Shown here: piece by piece, positions 54,943 through 59,971 of the stretch
Position numbering within the stretch: position 1 is the first letter of the stretch
Layout of the letters: each line of letters opens with the position of its first letter
Source: Streptantibioticus silvisoli
GTDB lineage: Bacteria; Actinomycetota; Actinomycetes; Streptomycetales; Streptomycetaceae
DNA: 59,971 nt
NCBI RefSeq assembly: GCF_027947535.2
Contig: NZ_JAAGKO020000055.1
Coordinates: 1 to 59,971, forward strand
Direction of reading: 5' to 3'
Position numbers and translations under genes: made by a program
Notes under the pieces: generated by a model
What the model was told of the DNA's origin: nothing
Seen by the model: only the letters and a program-made list of their open reading frames with translations
Database searches by the model: none

Positions 54943-56751
54943 TCACCCCCACAGACGCGGCAGGTCCAGCGCGAGCGTCACGGTGCCGTGCTCGCCGGCG
55001 ACGACCAGTTTCCGCCCGCCGCTGAAGGCCAGCGCCCGGCAGCGTGACAGCAGCGGCACCGCCCGTACGCGGCCGGTCGGTAGGTGCCACACGTGCAGCC
55101 GCAGGTCGCTCCAGGCCACTGCCAGCACCGGACCGTCGTCGTCTGCGGCGGCACACAGTGCGGTCACCACGGAACGCCGGCGCTCCACCGGCTCCGCCAT
55201 CGGCGCCGACGGTGCCGCCCACAACCGGACCGTGCCGTCCAGTGCCCCGCTGACCACCAGGGTGTGCCGCCCGTCGCGATCGCGTGCACCCGACACGGCA
55301 GTGACCGGCGCCTCGTGAAGGGTCGTCGACAGCGGCTCGTGCCCCCCGCCCGAGGTCTCCCAGACGTGGACCTCACCCCGGGCATCGCCCACGATGAGGA
55401 CACCGCCATCAGCGCGTTGGCCCAGGGCGGTCGGCCGTGCGCGATCGCCGGCGACCCCTGCGGACCCGTGCCACGCCGCGATCCGTGCCATCGTGTCCGC
55501 GGTCGCATCGGTCTTGTCGCCGGCCGCGACAAGTGTTCCGTCACCGGTGAGCAGCAGCGCTGCCGGCCCGGCGCACGCCACGAGGCCGTCGGCGGTCGTG
55601 GCCACCGGCGTCGCGAGGTAACCGGCCCGCTCGCCGGCCGACAGGTCCAGGATGCTGACGCCGGCCGCCGGCTCCGCGGCGAACGCCCGTCCCGGAGCAT
55701 CGGGCAGCGGGGCCAGAGCTGTCGCCAGCAGATCGCGCCGGACCCGCACCGCCCGCTGCGGCAGGTCCGCGACCAGCGGCGCCAGCCGGTCGGCCAGGCC
55801 GGTGTCCACGCCGAGGGCGGCCTCGTGCAGCAGAGCCGCACGAGAGCCCGGGGCAAGCGTCGCGTCGGTGAGTTGGGGTGCCGCCACCTGCCATGCCGCG
55901 CGCACCCCGGCCGGCACCGGGACGCGTTCGTCGGCCAGCCACGCGGTCACGGCCACCGCCGGGCCGTGCACCAGGAACCAGGGATCGGCGAGCAACCGCC
56001 GCACTGCTTCACCGCCGCCCGGGACACGCGGGGCGACATCCAGCACCTGCGCCCACACGGCCTGCGACACCTGGGCCCAGGCCGTCGGACGGGCCGGCCC
56101 GGCGACGATCCTCGCGAGCAGCGCCTCCGCCCCGGCCACCGCGTCGTCACGTGTCGAGTCGATGCCCTCTTCTCCCGCGCCGGTACCGCCGTCGGCGCCG
56201 TACGCGACGCTGCCGAGGTCCAGGTGTTCGGTGTTGGGCAGACCGGTCAGCAGGGTGCTCTCGCCGACCTCCACCACGGCCCGGACAAAGGGCAGTTCCA
56301 GCAGCGGTGTCAGCAACTCCGCAGCCAGCGTGCGAGGGAGAGCCGCCGGGCGGTCGGCCGGACCGCGCCCGGCAAGGTGCAGGTCGGGGATGACCAGCAG
56401 CAAAGGCCGTTCGTCGGCGCTCAGTTGATCAAGCAGGCGGTCCGGGGACAGCGGGCCGTAGCCGAGTTGCCTGGCCAGCTCCCAGGCGAAGGTGTCAGTG
56501 AACAGCCCGGCCGCCGGGACCAGCGCGTGCACGGTCGTCGCCCGGTGCGAGGCGGACCCGGTGGCCAGCCAGGCCAGCAGACGGCTCTTGCCCGTGCCGC
56601 GCCCGCCGCCCACCAGCACCACCCGGGACCGCCCGCCGCTGCTCCCACTCGCGGCCCACGCCGCCAGGGCGGGCCCGTGCCGTTCGGTGACGCCCTCCGG
56701 CGCGGGCCACCGCGTCAGGTCGGGCGCCCCGGCCGCCGCCGGTCCGTTCAT
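54943..56751 (-). CDS. P-loop ATPase with C-terminal WD40-like repeats (toxin-locus accessory)
   Basis: Protein of 602 residues, not matched to a named family. The N terminus has a Walker A motif GGGRGTGKS (Lys55) and a Walker B-like LLLVIPDLH (Asp123), so a STAND/AAA-type NTPase is likely. The middle (about 200-370) is Ala/Leu-rich and helical. The C-terminal part (about 380-600) shows WD40-like blades ending HVWET, VRLWA and LHVWHL, roughly four to six. Its ATG overlaps the stop of the SUKH-4/deaminase gene (ATGA), so the two are translated together. I infer a sensor or remodelling ATPase working with that partner. Confidence 0.8.
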   Translation of the reverse strand: MNGPAAAGAPDLTRWPAPEGVTERHGPALAAWAASGSSGGRSRVVLVGGGRGTGKSRLLAWLATGSASHRATTVHALVPAAGLFTDTFAWELARQLGYGPLSPDRLLDQLSADERPLLLVIPDLHLAGRGPADRPAALPRTLAAELLTPLLELPFVRAVVEVGESTLLTGLPNTEHLDLGSVAYGADGGTGAGEEGIDSTRDDAVAGAEALLARIVAGPARPTAWAQVSQAVWAQVLDVAPRVPGGGEAVRRLLADPWFLVHGPAVAVTAWLADERVPVPAGVRAAWQVAAPQLTDATLAPGSRAALLHEAALGVDTGLADRLAPLVADLPQRAVRVRRDLLATALAPLPDAPGRAFAAEPAAGVSILDLSAGERAGYLATPVATTADGLVACAGPAALLLTGDGTLVAAGDKTDATADTMARIAAWHGSAGVAGDRARPTALGQRADGGVLIVGDARGEVHVWETSGGGHEPLSTTLHEAPVTAVSGARDRDGRHTLVVSGALDGTVRLWAAPSAPMAEPVERRRSVVTALCAAADDDGPVLAVAWSDLRLHVWHLPTGRVRAVPLLSRCRALAFSGGRKLVVAGEHGTVTLALDLPRLWG

Positions 56752-57527
56752 CCGGCCGCCGCCTGCTCCATCCGCCGCAGACCGTCGGCCCGCGATTCCG
56801 CCGTCTCGCCGTAGGGGTACACGTGCGTCATCTCCGCGTGCGGAAGAACCTCCGCCAGCCACATCGAGCAGTAGTGCCCCGGCATGAAGCACGGTTCCAG
56901 GTCGGTGTGGACGCGCAGAACACGCTCCGGCGGGACGCCGGCCGCCCGCAGTGCCTGCCACAGCCGCTCTTCGGGATGCTCGGCAATCCCCCCGGAACGG
57001 GTGAGGATCTGCTTGTCGCCCCGGGCGTCCACGATCTCGAACGCCGCGTAGCACTCGACGCTCGCGGTGTCCCTGAGGTCGTCGAGCACCCGCGGCCACC
57101 AGCGCTCGCGGTCCGCGAACGCCGCCGGGTCGACGGCCCGCAACCGCTCCGACAGGGCGTCGAACGCCTGGGACGCCCACCGGGGCCGGTCAGTGGTGAG
57201 AAGGGACCGCAGCGCGGCGTGCAACTCCCGCAGGCACGAGGCGAACGCCGCCGCCGAGGTGTTCACGAAGCGCTCCGGCTCCTCGTAGTCCAGTAGCACC
57301 GCGAGTACCGGACCACCGGGTTGCGCGCACAGCTCGAAACCGCCGTCCGTCCCGAACCGGGTCCACGTCCCGCTGCCGGGGCCCGCGACCTTGCGCCCGT
57401 TCACCGCCGCGTATCCCGCCAGCGTTGCCGGATCCGCGTCCTCGGTGGAGAAGTACGGCCCCACCCGCCGCGGCACACCGATACCTCCGACCAGCCGCTC
57501 GTTCTCTGCGTCGTTGTGTTCACTCAC
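56748..57527 (-). CDS. SUKH-4-type domain fused to a deaminase-fold domain
   Basis: Protein of 259 residues. The N-terminal part (about 15-110) resembles SUKH-4 immunity domains (VPRRVGPYFSTED, then VLAVLLDYEEPERFVNTSAAAFASCLREL). The C-terminal part (about 155-245) has the zinc-deaminase pattern: H184-P-E186 (AEHPEERLW), then P212-C213-x6-C220 (EPCFMPGHYC), and WLAEVLP...YPYG. The latter resembles the end of the toxin at 58212 (ERAPCADGANCSAWL...VEYG). The GTG at 57527 is chosen because GGGAG lies about 10 bases upstream. There is no signal or WXG domain, so it acts in the cytosol. Whether it is an enzyme, a decoy or an immunity fusion is open. Confidence 0.75.
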   Translation of the reverse strand: MSEHNDAENERLVGGIGVPRRVGPYFSTEDADPATLAGYAAVNGRKVAGPGSGTWTRFGTDGGFELCAQPGGPVLAVLLDYEEPERFVNTSAAAFASCLRELHAALRSLLTTDRPRWASQAFDALSERLRAVDPAAFADRERWWPRVLDDLRDTASVECYAAFEIVDARGDKQILTRSGGIAEHPEERLWQALRAAGVPPERVLRVHTDLEPCFMPGHYCSMWLAEVLPHAEMTHVYPYGETAESRADGLRRMEQAAAG

Positions 57528-57584
57528 CGGGCGATGCTCCCTTTGGCTGTCGCGTGGGACGGGTCTTTCCACTACGTGGGCGGG

Positions 57585-58172
57585 TCAGTACTCGCCGCCG
57601 ACGATGTAGTCGAGGATTCCGTGCCAATGGCAGTCCGGATTCTCCATCGCGACCGGGTCGACCGATCGCATCTCGGCCTCCAGGCGGTCCCGCACGTCCT
57701 CGACGAACGGTAGGTCGTCGGTGAGGTCCTCCGGGTTCTCCACAGGCGTGTAGTTCGGGCGCTCGCGCTGGAGCAGATAAAGAAAATGCACGAATTGTCG
57801 CAGGCTGCTGCTGAGAACGTAGATCTCCGAGTCCTGCGGCAGGCAGTGAACGGCGCCGGTGTGCGGGTCGAGCGCGAGATCGTCGTAGGGAATCATGCCG
57901 AGGACGATCCAGTCACCGGCGCCCGGTGGGACGGTGTCGTGGCCGGCCGCCAGGTTCGTTTCCCCGTCCCGGAGGAATACCAAGTCGTCCCGCAGGCTCT
58001 CCTCCAGGTCGAACCAGGGGTTCTCCCACACGGGGATGCCGAGTTCGCGCAGTACCGATCTGGCGTCGGCGTCCCTCACGACGTCGTCGAGGTCGTCACC
58101 TTGGTGGGTGACGAGTTCGACGGTGTCGAAGACGGTCTCCAACTGCTCGCGGGTGAGGGATGAGGGACTCAT
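57585..58172 (-). CDS. SUKH-4 family immunity protein
   Basis: Acidic cytosolic protein of 195 residues with SUKH (SMI1/KNR4-like) features: LGIPVWENPWFDLEESL at about 43-60, GDWIVLGMIPYDDLALDPHTGAVHCLP at about 85-112 and SSSLRQFVHFLYLLQRE at about 124-140. Such proteins bind and neutralise toxin domains of polymorphic toxins, often nucleases or deaminases. It starts 39 bases after the toxin stop, the classic toxin-immunity order. The ATG at 58172 has a weak ribosome binding site. Confidence 0.85.
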   Translation of the reverse strand: MSPSSLTREQLETVFDTVELVTHQGDDLDDVVRDADARSVLRELGIPVWENPWFDLEESLRDDLVFLRDGETNLAAGHDTVPPGAGDWIVLGMIPYDDLALDPHTGAVHCLPQDSEIYVLSSSLRQFVHFLYLLQRERPNYTPVENPEDLTDDLPFVEDVRDRLEAEMRSVDPVAMENPDCHWHGILDYIVGGEY

Positions 58173-58211
58173 CGCTGCCGTTCTGGTCGTGGTCGGTGGG
58201 CCGCCATGGTC

Positions 58212-59834
58212 TCACCGGCTCGCCTTCAGCGCGTTGAGATAGTCCTCCATGGCCTTGTTCCCGGCGCTCTTCGACGCGTCGGTCGTCCCGTATTCGACGC
58301 TGTGCGTGACGCTTATGGTCGGCGGGAATCTCTCCCCCAGCCACGCGCTGCAATTGGCACCGTCTGCGCACGGTGCGCGTTCCGTATAGACCTCGTGGAC
58401 CCGGCCTTCGTCGCCCTGCCGCAGGAAGGGTATTCCCACCATCCGCTCCGAGTGCCGGTATCCGTTGCTGCGGCCCACCAGGATGAAATCGCCCTTTCCG
58501 CCGGTGCCCGCCATTCTGGCCGCGGCGTAGTTGTTGCTCTTGAACGTGGTCCCGTTCCTGCCCTTGACGTAGCCCCCGTAACTCTTGTCCCCGTGCCGGG
58601 CGAGCTGGGTGGCACGCGCGAGGTCGGTGCTACCGAGCGGAACCTGGCTCGACGAGGCCTGAGGACGGGGAGTGACCCTGCCCTCGTCGTCGTTCTTGAG
58701 CGCGGCTTTTCTCTCGCCCCTCTTCGGTCGTCCGATCGAGGAGTCCTGAAGTCCCAGCCGGGCCTTGTCGTCCTCTGTCAGCGGGCTCTTCGAGCGGTCC
58801 GCGTTGAGGCGGGTGACGGTACCGTCGTCGGCGACGTGGTAGACCGGCGTCTCCGAGGGGCGGCCCCTGGCGAGGGCGACCGCGGCGGGAACGGCGACGG
58901 CGGCCGGGACGGCGTCGACCGTGGCCGGGGTGTCCGTCTCGGGGTGCGGCGTATGGCCGGCCAGGTCTTCGTCGGCCTTCTTGAGCGTGGCCTCCGCCTT
59001 CTTGAGGTCCTTCTCCAGATCACCGAGGACCGTGTGGAGGACGCCCGGGAGCTTGGCGAAGACGTCTTCGGCGATGGATCTGAGCGCGGCGAGCAGGATT
59101 TCGACGACGTGCCAGCGGCCGCCGGACTCGTGCGTCTCGACTTCGCGGGAGGCGGTCTTGCGCCGGGCGGCCATGCTGACCGTCTCGGTGCGGCCGCGGT
59201 ACTTCGCTGCGGTACCGGCGATGTTGCCCAGGGCGGCGTAGTCGGCCTGGAGCGACGTGGCCTCGAAGACGACGTTCGCGCCGCCCAGCAGCATCTTCGT
59301 GGCCGACCGGCCGATCTGGCGTGAGAGTTCGTCGGCCGCTTGGTTGATCAGGTAGCCGATGAGCTTGTTCTCCAACTCCTGGAGGGCGAACTTCACCGCT
59401 TCCTTGGTGAGCGCGACCTCGGCCGGGAGTTCGCCTTCGGCCAGCCCCAGGGTGAACACCGCCTCGCCCTGCGTGGCGATGAGCTCGACGCCGAGGGCCA
59501 CCACCGCGCCGCTGACTACGATCTTCTGCGCGAGTACGGCGTCCGCCGAGATGTCGAGCGCGTCGGCGAAGGCGTCGAGGACGGGCTTGAGGCCGCTGAT
59601 CTCCGAGTGGTAGTGGTCCCAGTTGTCCGCCAGCGTCCGTACGAACGAGGACTGATTGCCGGTTCTGAGGCTCTGGACCGCTGTGTGGCTCATCCGCGAG
59701 ATGTCGTTGATCTCGGTGACGAACTCCCTGACATCGCTTGCCCAGCCGTGGAGTTGGTCCTCGTCGACCGCCGGCCACGGAAGGCCGACGAAGTTGAGGG
59801 CGTCGACCGCCGTGTTCGGTAACTCGTACGACAT
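58212..59834 (-). CDS. polymorphic toxin: WXG100-like N terminus with C-terminal deaminase domain
   Basis: Protein of 540 residues. The N-terminal helical region (about 1-100, with GLPWPAVDEDQLHGWASDV and LADNWDHYHSEIS) looks like the WXG100-like export domain of actinobacterial toxins. It is followed by a long helical stalk with hydrophobic stretches (about 100-290) and a Pro/Ala-rich linker. The C-terminal domain (about 425-540) has H461-S-E463 (YRHSERMVG) and P488-C489-x5-C495 (APCADGANC), the zinc-deaminase pattern. There is no signal peptide, so export through a type VII system is inferred. The ATG at 59834 follows GGGGGAGAGC. The immunity gene is directly downstream. Confidence 0.85.
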   Translation of the reverse strand: MSYELPNTAVDALNFVGLPWPAVDEDQLHGWASDVREFVTEINDISRMSHTAVQSLRTGNQSSFVRTLADNWDHYHSEISGLKPVLDAFADALDISADAVLAQKIVVSGAVVALGVELIATQGEAVFTLGLAEGELPAEVALTKEAVKFALQELENKLIGYLINQAADELSRQIGRSATKMLLGGANVVFEATSLQADYAALGNIAGTAAKYRGRTETVSMAARRKTASREVETHESGGRWHVVEILLAALRSIAEDVFAKLPGVLHTVLGDLEKDLKKAEATLKKADEDLAGHTPHPETDTPATVDAVPAAVAVPAAVALARGRPSETPVYHVADDGTVTRLNADRSKSPLTEDDKARLGLQDSSIGRPKRGERKAALKNDDEGRVTPRPQASSSQVPLGSTDLARATQLARHGDKSYGGYVKGRNGTTFKSNNYAAARMAGTGGKGDFILVGRSNGYRHSERMVGIPFLRQGDEGRVHEVYTERAPCADGANCSAWLGERFPPTISVTHSVEYGTTDASKSAGNKAMEDYLNALKASR

Positions 59835-59971
59835 GCTCTCCCCCGTTGCCACGCACCGGGAGCAGGCGGTGCGTCTTCCGCACGGTAACCAGCACGTCAT
59901 GAGCGCGACAACCGACTTCACAGAGCCCGCCCAAGGGGAAGCCCACCGCCCCCGCCCCCGTCCTACGGCCC

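Noticed and set aside
56752-57180. N-terminal extension of the ATPase protein
   Set aside because: The frame lies over the SUKH-4/deaminase gene. The ATG at 56751 with ATGA overlap gives the expected start just before the P-loop domain.

Overview
The window is very GC-rich actinobacterial chromosome. Gene content and order point to Streptomycetaceae (Streptomyces or a close relative): the futalosine menaquinone genes are interleaved with a 14-gene complex I operon, an FHA-containing FtsK/EccC ATPase sits beside a WXG100 protein, and GTG/TTG starts and 4-base ATGA/GTGA stop-start overlaps are common. As I recall it, the order of the menaquinone genes and nuo follows the S. coelicolor SCO4490-SCO4583 region with many genes missing in between. 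I see no tRNA, rRNA, CRISPR array, transposase or prophage.

Layout. 1-3.7 kb: the 3' part of a cytochrome c maturation gene (ccsB), a Tat-exported phosphoesterase/phospholipase C and a MerR regulator. 3.8-12.4 kb: first menaquinone block (UbiD-type decarboxylase, MqnP prenyltransferase, UbiX-type flavin prenyltransferase, Lrp/AsnC regulator, MqnE, MqnA), with a rhomboid protease, a GNAT acetyltransferase, a DUF4229 protein and a cold-shock protein between them. 12.6-19.5 kb: a type VII secretion-like module (EccC-type ATPase, WXG100 protein, membrane-anchored Ser/Thr kinase). 19.7-23.4 kb: second menaquinone block (MqnC, a small amidohydrolase-like composite-domain protein, MenG, a MenJ-like geranylgeranyl reductase). 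23.6-26.6 kb: a DUF4232 lipoprotein, a tandem YbjQ-like protein and an NlpC/P60 wall hydrolase. 27.2-43.4 kb: nuoA-N, preceded by a Rex-type operator. 43.5-51.3 kb: a methyltransferase/XRE-cupin divergent pair, a KDG kinase-IclR-KDPG aldolase-hydrolase operon, an FAD oxidoreductase with a repeat insertion, and a long-chain polyprenyl diphosphate synthase that probably makes the menaquinone tail. 51.5-54.6 kb: an ECF sigma/anti-sigma pair and a divergent LolA/RseB-like protein. 54.9-59.8 kb: a four-gene polymorphic-toxin locus (WXG-like deaminase toxin, SUKH-4 immunity protein, SUKH-4-deaminase fusion, P-loop ATPase with WD40-like repeats).

How it fits together. Most genes serve respiration: chorismate goes through MqnA, MqnE and MqnC (MqnB and MqnD are not here) to the 6-naphthoate intermediate, which is prenylated, decarboxylated, methylated and probably partly saturated to menaquinone. 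Complex I reduces that quinone, and an NADH/NAD-sensing Rex site in front of nuoA would tie expression to redox state.

The most unusual content is the toxin locus at the right edge, where two genes carry related deaminase-like domains, one exported and one fused to an immunity domain beside an ATPase. Also unusual is the spread of short GC-rich tandem repeats, both between genes and as in-frame insertions inside enzymes (UbiX, the FAD oxidoreductase).
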